This document shows, in pieces, positions 25,047-34,076 of a DNA stretch of 64,000 nucleotides (position 1 is the first letter of the stretch; each line of letters starts with the position of its first letter). The position numbers and the translations under genes were made by a program. Under the pieces are notes generated by a model. The model searched no databases. It was given only the letters and a program-made list of their open reading frames with translations, and had not been told where the DNA came from. The DNA is from Streptomyces blattellae (GTDB lineage: Bacteria; Actinomycetota; Actinomycetes; Streptomycetales; Streptomycetaceae), in assembly GCF_009709555.1 (NCBI RefSeq), contig NZ_WJBG01000149.1:62001-126000 (forward strand), read 5' to 3'.

Positions 25047-26255
25047 CAACCCCAGATAGCCCTCCGCGAACGAGGCCGCCGCGAGGCGTGAGTCGAAGAG
25101 GCGGTGCAGCCGGGCGCGGGTGGTACCCGCGCGGTACGGGTCGCCGGACGAGGTGCCGTGGTAGACCTCGGAGAGCCACTGCGAGAACTCCGCGTAGTCC
25201 CAGGCACGGTTCACGCAGGTCGCCGAATAGCCGTCAAGGCCGCTGTCGTCGCCCTTCGTGAGGTGGGCGACGAGCGCGTCGCCGAGCAGGAAGGCGTCGT
25301 GCAGGGCGAGGTTCATGCCCTTGGCCGCGATCGGCGCGGTGAGGTGAGCCGCGTCACCCGCCAGGAACAGCCGCCCGAACACCATCGGTTCGACGACGTA
25401 GTTGTGCATGTCGAGGACGCGCTTCTCGATCAGCCGCCCCTCGGTGAGCGGCGGCGCCCCGGCCGCGCCGAGCCTCGACTGCAGCTCGGACCAGACCCTG
25501 TCGTGCGACCAGTTCTCCGGGTCGTCCCCGGGCGGGCACTGAAGGTAGTAGCGGGTGATCTCGGGGCTGCGGGCCATGTGTCCGGCGAAGCCGCCTGGGT
25601 GCAGGCCGAACAGGACACAGTCCGCGGACTGCGGCGCCTCGGCGAGGAGCGCCAGCCAGCCGATGCCGTAGTCGTGCCGCGCGATCCGGGCCCGGTCGGG
25701 CGGCAGCACGGCCCGGGTCACTCCGCGCGCCCCGTCGCAGCCCGCCACGAAGTCGCAGTGCAGGACCTGCCGCCCACCCGTGTCGGGGCAGAGGTACGAC
25801 ACCGACGGCCGGTCCGAGTCGAGGTCGTGCAGCTCCACGTCCCGCACGCCGAAGCGGACGGCGCCGCCCCGCACGTCCGCGTACTCGCGCACCAGGTCCG
25901 TCACCAGCAACGGCTGCGGATAGACGAAGTGATGCCGCCCCGTCAGCTCTCCGTACGAGAAGCGGAACCGCTCGCCGGCGAAGCGGAACTCGCACTCGGT
26001 GTGCAGCTGGGCGCGCTCCAGCAGATTCGCGGCGAGTCCGCGCCGTTCCAGGCCGCGTACCGCCCACTCCTCGATGACTCCGGCCCGCGGCCGGCGCTCG
26101 ATGAACTCCCGGGTCCCGGTCTCCAGGACCACGCAGTCGACGGAGGCGGCCCGCAGGATGTTGCCGATGGTCAGCCCGGCGGGCCCGGCGCCCACGATGA
26201 CGACCGGAAAGCGTTGCGGGGCGGGGGAGTCGGCGTGGGAAGCGGCGGAGATCAC
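25032..26255 (-). CDS. pobA: 4-hydroxybenzoate 3-monooxygenase
   Basis: 407-aa class A flavoprotein hydroxylase converting 4-hydroxybenzoate to protocatechuate with NAD(P)H and O2. VVIVGAGPAGLTIGNILRAA is the FAD dinucleotide motif, CDGARGVTRAVLP the DG motif, and LFLAGDAAHLTAPIAAKGMN the second FAD motif with the PobA-type P-x-x-A-K-G-x-N. Length and order match PobA. The GTG start lies 6 nt after CATAAT (minus strand 26267-26262) without a ribosome-binding site, so probably leaderless. No protocatechuate-pathway genes adjoin it. Confidence 0.93.
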   Translation of the reverse strand: MISAASHADSPAPQRFPVVIVGAGPAGLTIGNILRAASVDCVVLETGTREFIERRPRAGVIEEWAVRGLERRGLAANLLERAQLHTECEFRFAGERFRFSYGELTGRHHFVYPQPLLVTDLVREYADVRGGAVRFGVRDVELHDLDSDRPSVSYLCPDTGGRQVLHCDFVAGCDGARGVTRAVLPPDRARIARHDYGIGWLALLAEAPQSADCVLFGLHPGGFAGHMARSPEITRYYLQCPPGDDPENWSHDRVWSELQSRLGAAGAPPLTEGRLIEKRVLDMHNYVVEPMVFGRLFLAGDAAHLTAPIAAKGMNLALHDAFLLGDALVAHLTKGDDSGLDGYSATCVNRAWDYAEFSQWLSEVYHGTSSGDPYRAGTTRARLHRLFDSRLAAASFAEGYLGLNTTD

Positions 26256-26303
26256 CCGTGCATTATGGGGCGCCGGGGCGCCGCGAAGGAGTGCCCATCC
26301 GGT

Positions 26304-27254
26304 TCACGGGCGTATGTCCCCTGCGCAGCGGAAACCGGTGTGGCCGCTGGAGCTGTCGGGGGTGTTGGCGCTGCGGGCGGCGACGCGGTAGCGGTTGCAG
26401 TAGGACTCGTGGCACATGTGCGAGCCACCGCGGATGACCTTGGCGGTGCCGGAGCCGGGACCGGTGGGGTTGGAGTGGATCGCGGTGCTGTGGTCGGTGG
26501 CCCACCAGTCGGCGCACCACTCCCAGACGTTCCCGGACACGTTGTGCAGGCCGAAGCCGTTGGGTGCGAAGGAGTCCACGGGCGCGGTGGCGCGGTAACC
26601 GTCGGCGGCGGTGTTCTTCGTCGGGAAGGTGCCGCGCCAGATGTTGCAGCGGAACTCGCCGCCCGGGTTCAGCTCGTCGCCCCAGGGATAGCGCCGCTGC
26701 TCCAGCCCGCCGCGGGCGGCGTACTCCCACTCGGCCTCCGTGGGCAGCCGCTTGCCCGCCCAGGCCGCGTAAGCCGCCGCGTCCTGCCACGACACATGCA
26801 CCACCGGGTGGTCGCCGCGCTCCGCCACCGTGCTGCCGGGCCCCTCCGGACGCTGCCAGGTCGCGCCCTCGATCCCGCACCACCAGGGCGTCTGCTCGGG
26901 ACGCGGGGCACCGCGCCGCAGGGCGCCGGGCAGGAAGCCCGCGAAGACGTACGACCAGCCGAACCGCTCGGCGTCGGTGATGTGCCCGGTGTCGGCGACG
27001 AAGGCCGCGAACTGCTCGTTGGTCACCGCGCAGGCGTCGATCCGGAACGCGTCGAGCCGCACCGCCCGTACCGGACCCTCACCGTCGGCCGGGAACCCCT
27101 CGCTGTCCTGCGCGCCCATCAGGAACTCGCCGCCGGGCAGCAGCACCATGCCTTCCGCGGAGCCGTCTCCTGTCCCCGTCGGCGGCGCTGCGGACAACGC
27201 CAGAGGCTGCGCCTGCCCGCGTCCCGACGGCGGGCAGCAGGGGGACTCGTGCAT
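26304..27254 (-). CDS. Formylglycine-generating enzyme (SUMF1/FGE family)
   Basis: 316-aa enzyme that oxidises the Cys of sulfatase CxPxR motifs to formylglycine. The FGE-sulfatase domain is clear: LLPGGEFLMGAQDSEGFPAD, VTNEQFAAFV, HPVVHVSWQDAAAYAAWAGK, LPTEAEWEYAARGG, NVSGNVWEWCADW and the catalytic pair in GSHMCHESYCNRYR (two Cys four residues apart), which marks true FGEs and is missing in most paralogues. Ribosome-binding site GAGGAA before the ATG. Cytoplasmic, copper-dependent. No sulfatase gene is in the window. Confidence 0.93.
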   Translation of the reverse strand: MHESPCCPPSGRGQAQPLALSAAPPTGTGDGSAEGMVLLPGGEFLMGAQDSEGFPADGEGPVRAVRLDAFRIDACAVTNEQFAAFVADTGHITDAERFGWSYVFAGFLPGALRRGAPRPEQTPWWCGIEGATWQRPEGPGSTVAERGDHPVVHVSWQDAAAYAAWAGKRLPTEAEWEYAARGGLEQRRYPWGDELNPGGEFRCNIWRGTFPTKNTAADGYRATAPVDSFAPNGFGLHNVSGNVWEWCADWWATDHSTAIHSNPTGPGSGTAKVIRGGSHMCHESYCNRYRVAARSANTPDSSSGHTGFRCAGDIRP

Positions 27255-27297
27255 CTGTGTTCCTCAAGGTGGAGAGCGTCTGGTACCCGTCCGGACC

Positions 27298-27705
27298 TTA
27301 GCCCAGCCGGGGTATCTCGATCGCCGGGCACCGGTCCATCACCATCTCCACGCCCGCCGCCCGGGTGCGGTCGTACGCCGCCTCGTCGATGACGTCGAGC
27401 TGGAACCAGACCGCCTCGGCGCCCTTCGCCACCGCCTCGTCGGCGATCGCACCGGCGAGGTCGCTGTTGACGAAGACGTCGACGACGTCGACGGGGAAGG
27501 GGATCGCCTCCAGGGAGGGGTATCCCTTCTCCCCGAGGACCGTCTCGGCCTTCGGGTGGACGGGCACGATCCGCTTGCCGAAGCGCTGCAGGACGCCGGC
27601 GACGCCATGGGCCGCGCGCCGCTGGTTGTTCGACAGGCCCACCACGGCCCAGGTGTCGCCGAGCTCGGTGAGGATCTTGCGGACCGTCGCTGCGTCGCCG
27701 TACAC
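27298..27705 (-). CDS. CoA-binding domain protein (YccU type)
   Basis: 135-aa single Rossmann-like CoA-binding domain. WAVVGLSNNQRRAAHGVAGV is the nucleotide loop, RIVPVHPKAETVLGEKGYPS and VDVVDVFVNSD follow, then AEAVWFQLDVIDEAA. Probably binds CoA or a nucleotide; physiological role unknown. The GTG at 27705 is preceded by a perfect AGGAGG, so longer in-frame forms are unlikely. It is directly upstream of the FGE gene on the same strand (43-bp gap) and may be co-transcribed. Confidence 0.88.
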   Translation of the reverse strand: MYGDAATVRKILTELGDTWAVVGLSNNQRRAAHGVAGVLQRFGKRIVPVHPKAETVLGEKGYPSLEAIPFPVDVVDVFVNSDLAGAIADEAVAKGAEAVWFQLDVIDEAAYDRTRAAGVEMVMDRCPAIEIPRLG

Positions 27706-27872
27706 CGCTGGCCTCCTGGGCGTCGAGGAAGTGCTGTCGTAGCGCACAACGGGTGAAGCGGCGCCGTGATTCCCGTTCCACGCCGACTCGCACGTCCTGG
27801 TGATTCCCGCCATCGGGTCTGGATTTCGCGCCGGATCCCGCGTACGGCCCTCCGTCCGCCTACGCTCACCCC

Positions 27873-28589
27873 GTGCTGCGCATCACCGACGCCCGTACCG
27901 GCGACTTCGTCGCCGCCGCCCCCGTCCGGCGCGGGCTGACCCGTGTGGAGGCCCATCCGCCGGGCTTCGGCATGACCGGGCTGCGGGTGCTGCTCGCCGC
28001 GGATCTGCTCGTCCGCGCGCTGGAACTCGGCGGCACGCCGGTCTGGGCGCTGCTGAGCTGCGAGCGGGAGCCCGCCGAACTGGCGGCGGGCGCCGCGACG
28101 CTCGGCGTCCGGCCCTTCGAGCAGCGCCGGGACACCGACCCGGGCCTGGGTGAGGCGCAGGTCATCCATGTGGTGACCGAGGGCGGCAGCGCACCCGACG
28201 GCGTCCGGGTCGCCGTGGCCCCCGTCCAGCCGGAGCCGTCCGAAGCGGCCGACCCCGCCGTGCTGAGGCTGGCGCTGCTCTCCCGTCCGCGCGCCGCGTC
28301 GGTGCGGCTCGACGAGGCCGCTCTCGCGGAGGCGGACGAGACGCTCCGGCGCTGGCGCAGTGCCGTCGCCGCGTGGGCGCACCGGCCGTCGCGGCCGGTC
28401 CCCGACGAGGTGCGCGACCGGCTCCGTACCGCCTGGGAGGACGATCTCGACGTCCCCGAAGTGCTCGCCACCCTGCGGTGGGCGGAGACCGCGGTCGGCC
28501 TCCCCGACGGCGCCCGCTTCGAAACGTACGCCTACGCCGACCGGCTGCTGGGCCTGGACCTGACGCGCGATCTGGGGGCCCTGGCATGA
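27873..28589 (+). CDS. Orphan CysRS-like protein
   Basis: 238-aa protein without a full known domain set. The N-terminal half (MLRITDARTGDFVAA, RRGLTRVEAHPPGFGMTGLR, VLLAADLLVRALELGG) resembles the opening of the class I CysRS/MshC catalytic fold. The C-terminal part (AWEDDLDVPEVLATLRWAE, ADRLLGLDL) resembles the DALR-type helical end of CysRS (D-D-L-x-x-P-x-x-L, LLGLDL). The HIGH motif, KMSKS loop and Zn-binding Cys are not seen, so aminoacylation is unlikely. Streptomyces-type conserved. GTG start 6 nt after TACGCT (leaderless). Overlaps the SixA gene by 4 bp (ATGA). Confidence 0.6.
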   Translation: MLRITDARTGDFVAAAPVRRGLTRVEAHPPGFGMTGLRVLLAADLLVRALELGGTPVWALLSCEREPAELAAGAATLGVRPFEQRRDTDPGLGEAQVIHVVTEGGSAPDGVRVAVAPVQPEPSEAADPAVLRLALLSRPRAASVRLDEAALAEADETLRRWRSAVAAWAHRPSRPVPDEVRDRLRTAWEDDLDVPEVLATLRWAETAVGLPDGARFETYAYADRLLGLDLTRDLGALA

Positions 28590-29125
28590 CCGCACGCTTC
28601 GGCACCGGCCCTCTGCGCCGCCTGGTCGTCCTGCGGCACGCCAAGTCCGCCTGGCCGGACGGCGTCGCCGACCACGCCCGCCCGCTCGCCCCGCGCGGCC
28701 GACGGGACGCGCCCGCCGCGGGCGTCGCGCTCGCCGCGGCCGACTGTCTGCCGGACCTGGCGCTGTGCTCCACCGCCGTCCGCGCCCGGCAGACCTGGGA
28801 GCTGGCCTCCGCCCAGTGGGGCACCCCGCCGCCGGTGCGTTACGACCCGAGGCTGTACGCGGCCGGCGTCCCGGACCTGCTCGCCGTCGTGCACGACGTG
28901 TCCGCCGAGGTCGAGACGCTGCTGCTGATCGGGCACAACCCCGGCCTGGAGGAACTGGTCCTCGGGCTCGCCGGGGACGGTCTCGACGACTCGCTGGAGA
29001 GGGTCCGGGTGAAGTTCCCGACCTCGGCGATCGCCGTCCTGGCCTGGTACGGCACATCGTGGCGGGGTCTCGCCAGGGGCGGGGCCCTGCTGACGTCGGT
29101 GATGGTGCCGCGCGGCAAGAAGTAG
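28586..29125 (+). CDS. SixA-type phosphohistidine phosphatase
   Basis: 179-aa histidine phosphatase superfamily protein. LVVLRHAKSAWPDGVADHAR has the RHxKS signature of the SixA group, ARPLAPRGRRDAPAAG the second basic motif, STAVRARQTWELAS the usual S-x-x-x-R-x-x-Q-T and LLLIGHNPGLEELVLGLAG the second catalytic His. It probably removes phosphate from phosphohistidine or small phosphates. The ATG overlaps the upstream stop (ATGA), implying translational coupling with the CysRS-like gene. Confidence 0.9.
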   Translation: MTARFGTGPLRRLVVLRHAKSAWPDGVADHARPLAPRGRRDAPAAGVALAAADCLPDLALCSTAVRARQTWELASAQWGTPPPVRYDPRLYAAGVPDLLAVVHDVSAEVETLLLIGHNPGLEELVLGLAGDGLDDSLERVRVKFPTSAIAVLAWYGTSWRGLARGGALLTSVMVPRGKK

Positions 29126-29176
29126 CGGCAAGAAGCAGCCGTCCACGCGCGCGTGCCCTGCGCATAGGCTGGCCCG

Positions 29177-29803
29177 ATGCAGGACGAGTACCGCACAGTG
29201 GCCCGCGCGGGCGTGCACGAGACCGAGGTCAACCGCTCCCGTTTCCTGTGCGCACTGGCGCCCGCGGCCACCGAGCAGGAGGCGCAGGACTTCGTCGCGG
29301 CCGTCCGCAAGGAGCACGCGGACGCCACCCACAACTGCTACGCGTACGTCATCGGGGCCGGCGCCGCGATCCAGAAGGCGAGCGACGACGGCGAACCCGG
29401 TGGCACGGCGGGCGTCCCCATGCTCCAGATGCTGCTCCGTCGCGACATGCGGTACGTCGTCGCCGTCGTCACCCGCTACTACGGCGGCGTCAAGCTCGGC
29501 GCGGGCGGCCTCATCAGGGCGTACGGCGGTGCCGTGGGCGAGGCCCTGGACACCCTCGGCACGATCACCCGCAGGCGCTTCCGGCTCGCCACGGTGACCG
29601 TCGACCACCAGCGCGCGGGCAAGGTCCAGAACGACCTGCGCGCCACCGGCCGCGAGGTGCGCGACGTGCGCTACGCCGAGGCCGTCACGATCGAGATCGG
29701 GCTGCCGGACGCCGACGTGGCGGCGTTCCGGGCGTGGCTGGCCGACGTCACCGCGGGGACGGCCGGGTTCGAACTGGGCGGAGAGGCGTACGGCGACGCC
29801 TGA
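29177..29803 (+). CDS. YigZ/IMPACT family protein
   Basis: 208-aa UPF0029 protein with N-terminal IMPACT and C-terminal ferredoxin-like domains. ETEVNRSRFLCALAPA, HADATHNCYAYV, SDDGEPGGTAGVPMLQMLL and VVTRYYGGVKLGAGGLIRAY are the family signatures. Proposed role is in translation regulation; not established in actinobacteria. The ATG follows TAGGCT (29165-29170) by 6 nt with no ribosome-binding site (leaderless). Confidence 0.92.
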   Translation: MQDEYRTVARAGVHETEVNRSRFLCALAPAATEQEAQDFVAAVRKEHADATHNCYAYVIGAGAAIQKASDDGEPGGTAGVPMLQMLLRRDMRYVVAVVTRYYGGVKLGAGGLIRAYGGAVGEALDTLGTITRRRFRLATVTVDHQRAGKVQNDLRATGREVRDVRYAEAVTIEIGLPDADVAAFRAWLADVTAGTAGFELGGEAYGDA

Positions 29804-29911
29804 CGGAACCGGCAAGAAGTGCATAACGGGCAGTCTCATGTGCGGTCATGACGGGCCGATACGGGAGTAACCACTCGTGATGTCAGACCCGGCCGTTAGT
29901 CTTCGGGGATC

Positions 29912-31090
29912 ATGAGGCTCCTGCACACTTCCGACTGGCATCTGGGCCGGGCGTTCCACCGCGTGAACATGCTCGGTGCCCAGGCCGAGTTCATCACGCA
30001 CCTCGTCACGACCGTGCGCGAGCGCGAGGTGGACGCGGTGGTCGTGTCGGGAGACGTGTACGACCGGGCGGTGCCGCCGCTCGCCGCGGTGGAGCTGTTC
30101 GACGGCGCCCTGCACCGGCTAGCCGGCCTCGGCGTGCCGACGGTGATGATCTCCGGGAACCACGATTCGGCGCGGCGGCTCGGCGTCGGTGCCGGGCTGA
30201 TCGGGCGCGCGGGCATCCACCTGCGCACCGAGCCGTCGGCTTGCGGGACGCCGGTGGTGCTGTCCGACGTGCATGGCGATGTGGCCTTCTACGGTCTGCC
30301 GTATCTCGAACCGGCGCTGGTGAAGGACGAGTTCGGCGTGACGAAGGCGGGACACGAAACCGTCCTCGCCGCGGCCATGGACCGGGTCCGCGCCGACCTC
30401 GCCGCACGCGCGCGTGGCACACGCTCCGTCGTCCTCGCGCACGCCTTCGTCACCGGCGGCGACACCAGCGACAGCGAACGGGACATCGCGGTCGGCGGGG
30501 TGGACTCGGTGCCCGCCGGGGTGTTCGACGGCGTCGACTATGCGGCGCTCGGGCATCTGCACGGCTGCCAGACCATCACCGAGCGCGTGCGCTACTCCGG
30601 TTCGCCGCTGCCGTACTCCTTCTCGGAGGCCCGCCACCGCAAGAGCATGTGGCTCGTCGACCTGGCCGCCGACGGGTCGGTGGCCGCGGAGCGCGTCAAC
30701 TGCCCGGTGCCCCGTGCGCTGGCCCGGATCCGCGGCACCCTGGAGGAGCTGCTCGCCGACCCTGACCTCGCCCGGCACGAGGAGGCCTGGGTCGAGGCCA
30801 CGCTCACCGACGCGGTCCGCCCGGCCGAGCCCATGGCCCGGCTCGCCGAGCGCTTCCCGCACACCCTCAGCCTCGTCTTCGCCCCCGAGCGGACCCCGGA
30901 CGACCCCGATGTGTCGTATGCGAAGCGGCTCGCCGGACGCAGCGACCAGCAGATCGCCGAGGACTTCGTGGCCCATGTGCGCGGCGCCGGGCCCGACGAG
31001 CACGAGCGGACCGTGCTGCGGGACGCGTTCGACGCGGTGCGCGCGGCCCGTCGTGGGGACGAGCGGGTCGTGCCGGAGGTGACGCGATGA
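29912..31090 (+). CDS. sbcD: Exonuclease SbcCD, nuclease subunit D
   Basis: 392-aa Mre11-like metallophosphoesterase that cuts DNA hairpins and protein-blocked ends with SbcC. Metal motifs in order: TSDWHLGRAFH, VVVSGDVYDRAVPPL, MISGNHDSARRLG, VLAHAFVTGG and ALGHLHGCQ. The C-terminal capping domain follows. Its stop overlaps sbcC by 4 bp (ATGA), so the two subunits are made together. No ribosome-binding site; TAGTCT (29897-29902) 9 nt upstream suggests a near-leaderless mRNA. Confidence 0.95.
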   Translation: MRLLHTSDWHLGRAFHRVNMLGAQAEFITHLVTTVREREVDAVVVSGDVYDRAVPPLAAVELFDGALHRLAGLGVPTVMISGNHDSARRLGVGAGLIGRAGIHLRTEPSACGTPVVLSDVHGDVAFYGLPYLEPALVKDEFGVTKAGHETVLAAAMDRVRADLAARARGTRSVVLAHAFVTGGDTSDSERDIAVGGVDSVPAGVFDGVDYAALGHLHGCQTITERVRYSGSPLPYSFSEARHRKSMWLVDLAADGSVAAERVNCPVPRALARIRGTLEELLADPDLARHEEAWVEATLTDAVRPAEPMARLAERFPHTLSLVFAPERTPDDPDVSYAKRLAGRSDQQIAEDFVAHVRGAGPDEHERTVLRDAFDAVRAARRGDERVVPEVTR

Positions 31091-34074
31091 GGCTGCACCG
31101 CCTGGACATGACCGCCTTCGGACCGTTCGGCGGCTCCCAGTCCGTCGACTTCGACGAGTTGTCGGCGGCCGGCCTCTTCCTGCTGCACGGGCCGACCGGC
31201 GCCGGAAAGACCTCCGTCCTGGACGCCGTCTGCTACGCGCTGTACGGCTCGGTGCCCGGTGCCCGCCAGGGCGGTTCGCTGCGCAGCGACCATGCGGCGG
31301 CCGGCACCCGCACCGAGGTGACCCTCGAACTCACGGTCGCCGGACGCCGATTGGAGCTGATCCGACAGCCGCCCTGGGAGCGGCCGAAGAGGAAGGGCGG
31401 TCCGGGTACCACCGTCGACAAGGCGCAGAGCCGGCTGCGCGAGTACGACGCGGACGGCGGCGCCTGGAAGGACCTCAGCCGCTCCCACCAGGAGATCGGC
31501 GAGGAGATCACCCAGCTCCTCGGCATGAGCCGCGAGCAGTTCTGCCAGGTCGTGCTGTTGCCTCAGGGCGACTTCGCTCGCTTCCTGCGCGCGGACGCCG
31601 AGGCACGCGGCCGACTGCTGGGCCGCCTCTTCGACACGCACCGCTTCGCGGAGGTCGAGAAGAGCCTGGCCGAGCGCAGGCGCGTGACCGAGGCCCGGGT
31701 GCGCGACCAGGACGCCGCTCTGCTGGCCGACGCACACCGCATGCAGCAGGCGGCGGGTGACGCCATGGACCTGGCGGAGCTGGCGCCCGGCGACCCCGGA
31801 CTGGCCGACGCCGTCATGAGCGCCGCCGCCGTCGCCCGCAGCACCGCCCGCGAACAGCTGACGGTCGCTCACTGCCGCCTCACCGCCGCCGAGTCTGGGC
31901 AGGCCGCAGCCGACCGCGCCCTGGCCGACGTACGCGAACTGGCGCGGCTGCAACAGCGCTTCGCCCAGGCACGCGAGCGCGCGGCGCTGATGCAGGAGCG
32001 TGTCGGTGCCTGCCGGGAAGCGCAGGCGCGGATGGAGCGGGCCCGCAAGGCGGAGGCGGTGGCGCCCGCGCTGGAGCTGCGGGAGGCCGCAGAGGCCGAA
32101 CACCGGCGCGCGGCGGCGGCACAGGCACACGCGCGTGCCCTGCTGCCGGAGACCTTCGCCGTCTCGGGCGCGGGCGGACTCGCCACCGCCGCACGCCGGG
32201 CCGCCGAGGAACTGGGCGGCCTGGAGTCGGCCCGCCGCGCCGAACACCGGCTGGCCGAACTCGTCGCCGAGCGGGCCGACCTGGACCGTCAGGAGCGTGC
32301 CGACGACGACGTCCGCCAGGAGGCGGAGGCGTGGCTCGCCGAATGGGAGGCGACCCGCGCCGCGCTCCAGGCCCGCATCGACGCCGCCCAGCAGGCCGCG
32401 ACCCGGGCCGAACAGCTCGCCGTGCAGCGTGGACCGGCACAGCGGCGGCTCGCGGCGGCCCGGCAGCGGGACCAGTTCGCGGGCGACACCGAAGCCGCCC
32501 AGCAGCAGGCGCTCGCCTCGGCCGAGCGAGCGGTCGAGGCCCGCGCGCACTGGCTCGACCTCAAGGAACAGCGCCTGAACGGCATCGCCGCCGAACTCGC
32601 CGCGAACCTCACCGACGGCGAGCCCTGCGCTGTCTGCGGCGCCACCGAACACCCCGCTCCCGCACGGAAGGTCGCCGGACACGTCGACCGGGAGGCGGAG
32701 GAGCGCGCGCTCGCCGCCTACCAGCGCGCCGACGAACAGCGCGCCGAGGACGAGCGCCGCCTCGGCGTCGTACGGGAGGCCCTGGCCGCCGCCACCGCGG
32801 AGGCCAAAGACGCGCCCACAGCCGAACTCGCCGTAGAAACAGATGAGTTGGAGCGGCTGTACGAGCAGGCACGCCGGGATGCTTCCGCGCTGCACTCCGG
32901 GCACGAGGAGCTGCGCCGGGCCGGGCAGGAGCACGAGCGGCGCACCGCCGAACGGCAGGAGGCGGCCGTACGAACCGCCTCGCGGATCGGTCAACGGGAG
33001 CGCCTGGAGCTGGAGAAGGCCGCCCTGGAGGAGGAGCTGGCGCAGGCCCGGGGCGCCTCGGCGAGCGTGGCCGCGCGGTCCGCGCAGCTGGAGCAGCTGG
33101 TCGCCCTGCTCTCCGACGCCGCCGATGCCGCGCGCACCGCCGAGGAGAGCGCCGAGCGGCTCAAGGCCGCGGACGGCCGGCTCGCCGAGTCCGCGTTCCG
33201 CGCCGGGTTCGACACCCCGCAGGCCGCGGCGTCCGCCCTCCTCGACGACGCGTCCCACCGCGAGCTGCAACGGCGGCTGGACGCCTGGCAGTCCGAGGAG
33301 GCCGCCGTCCGCGCGGTCCTCGCCGAGGCCGACACCGCGGCCGCCGCCCAGCAGCCGACCGCCGACCTCGAAGCGGCCGAGCGGACCGCGTCGGCCGCGG
33401 CCCAGCGCCTGCGCGACGCCGCCTCCGCACGCGACGCGGCGGCCCGGCGCTGCGCCGAACTCGACCGGCTCTCCGCGCGATCGGCGGAGGGCATACGACG
33501 ACTGGCGCCGCTGCGCGAGGAGTACGACCGGGTGGCCCGTCTGGCGGGCCTGAGCGCGGGCACCTCCGCGGACAACGAACGCAGGATGCGCCTGGAGTCG
33601 TATGTGCTCGCCGCCCGCCTGGAACAGGTGGCCGCCGCCGCGACCGTACGGCTGCGGCGCATGTCCTCCGGCCGCTACACCCTCGTCCACTCCGCCGACC
33701 GGGCCGGGCGCGGTCGCAGCGGCCTCGGACTGCACGTCGTCGACGCCTGGACCGGACGCGAGCGGGACACGGCGACCCTGTCGGGCGGCGAGACGTTCTT
33801 CGCCTCGCTCGCCCTCGCCCTCGGCCTCGCGGACGTCGTCACGGACGAGACCGGCGGCGTCCGGCTGGACACCCTCTTCATCGACGAGGGCTTCGGCAGC
33901 CTCGACGAGCAGACCCTCGACGAGGTGCTCGACGTGCTCGACGCGCTGCGGGAGCGGGACCGCAGCGTCGGCATCGTCAGCCACGTCGCCGACCTGCGCA
34001 GACGCGTTCACGCGCAGCTGGAGGTCGTCAAGGGCAGGGCGGGCTCAGAGCTGCGCCGGCGGGGCGTCGGCTGA
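31087..34074 (+). CDS. sbcC: Exonuclease SbcCD, SMC-like ATPase subunit C
   Basis: 995-aa Rad50-like ATPase. Walker A is HGPTGAGKTSVLDAVCYALY near residue 33. Q-loop VLLPQGDFARFLRA follows. Two long Ala/Glu/Arg-rich coiled coils flank the zinc hook (CAVCGATEHP, C-x2-C, about residue 515). The C-terminal head has the signature LSGGETFFASLALALGLAD, Walker B TLFIDEGFGSLDEQTL and the D-loop. Together with SbcD it processes hairpins and broken ends. An antisense ORF of more than 1100 codons is its shadow. Ends 2 bp from the convergent Lrp gene. Confidence 0.95.
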   Translation: MRLHRLDMTAFGPFGGSQSVDFDELSAAGLFLLHGPTGAGKTSVLDAVCYALYGSVPGARQGGSLRSDHAAAGTRTEVTLELTVAGRRLELIRQPPWERPKRKGGPGTTVDKAQSRLREYDADGGAWKDLSRSHQEIGEEITQLLGMSREQFCQVVLLPQGDFARFLRADAEARGRLLGRLFDTHRFAEVEKSLAERRRVTEARVRDQDAALLADAHRMQQAAGDAMDLAELAPGDPGLADAVMSAAAVARSTAREQLTVAHCRLTAAESGQAAADRALADVRELARLQQRFAQARERAALMQERVGACREAQARMERARKAEAVAPALELREAAEAEHRRAAAAQAHARALLPETFAVSGAGGLATAARRAAEELGGLESARRAEHRLAELVAERADLDRQERADDDVRQEAEAWLAEWEATRAALQARIDAAQQAATRAEQLAVQRGPAQRRLAAARQRDQFAGDTEAAQQQALASAERAVEARAHWLDLKEQRLNGIAAELAANLTDGEPCAVCGATEHPAPARKVAGHVDREAEERALAAYQRADEQRAEDERRLGVVREALAAATAEAKDAPTAELAVETDELERLYEQARRDASALHSGHEELRRAGQEHERRTAERQEAAVRTASRIGQRERLELEKAALEEELAQARGASASVAARSAQLEQLVALLSDAADAARTAEESAERLKAADGRLAESAFRAGFDTPQAAASALLDDASHRELQRRLDAWQSEEAAVRAVLAEADTAAAAQQPTADLEAAERTASAAAQRLRDAASARDAAARRCAELDRLSARSAEGIRRLAPLREEYDRVARLAGLSAGTSADNERRMRLESYVLAARLEQVAAAATVRLRRMSSGRYTLVHSADRAGRGRSGLGLHVVDAWTGRERDTATLSGGETFFASLALALGLADVVTDETGGVRLDTLFIDEGFGSLDEQTLDEVLDVLDALRERDRSVGIVSHVADLRRRVHAQLEVVKGRAGSELRRRGVG

Positions 34075-34076
34075 GG

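Noticed and set aside
30592..34011. Antisense ORF of more than 1100 codons
   Set aside because: Complement of sbcC; low-complexity Gly/Arg-rich translation with no domain, a usual artefact in GC-rich genes.
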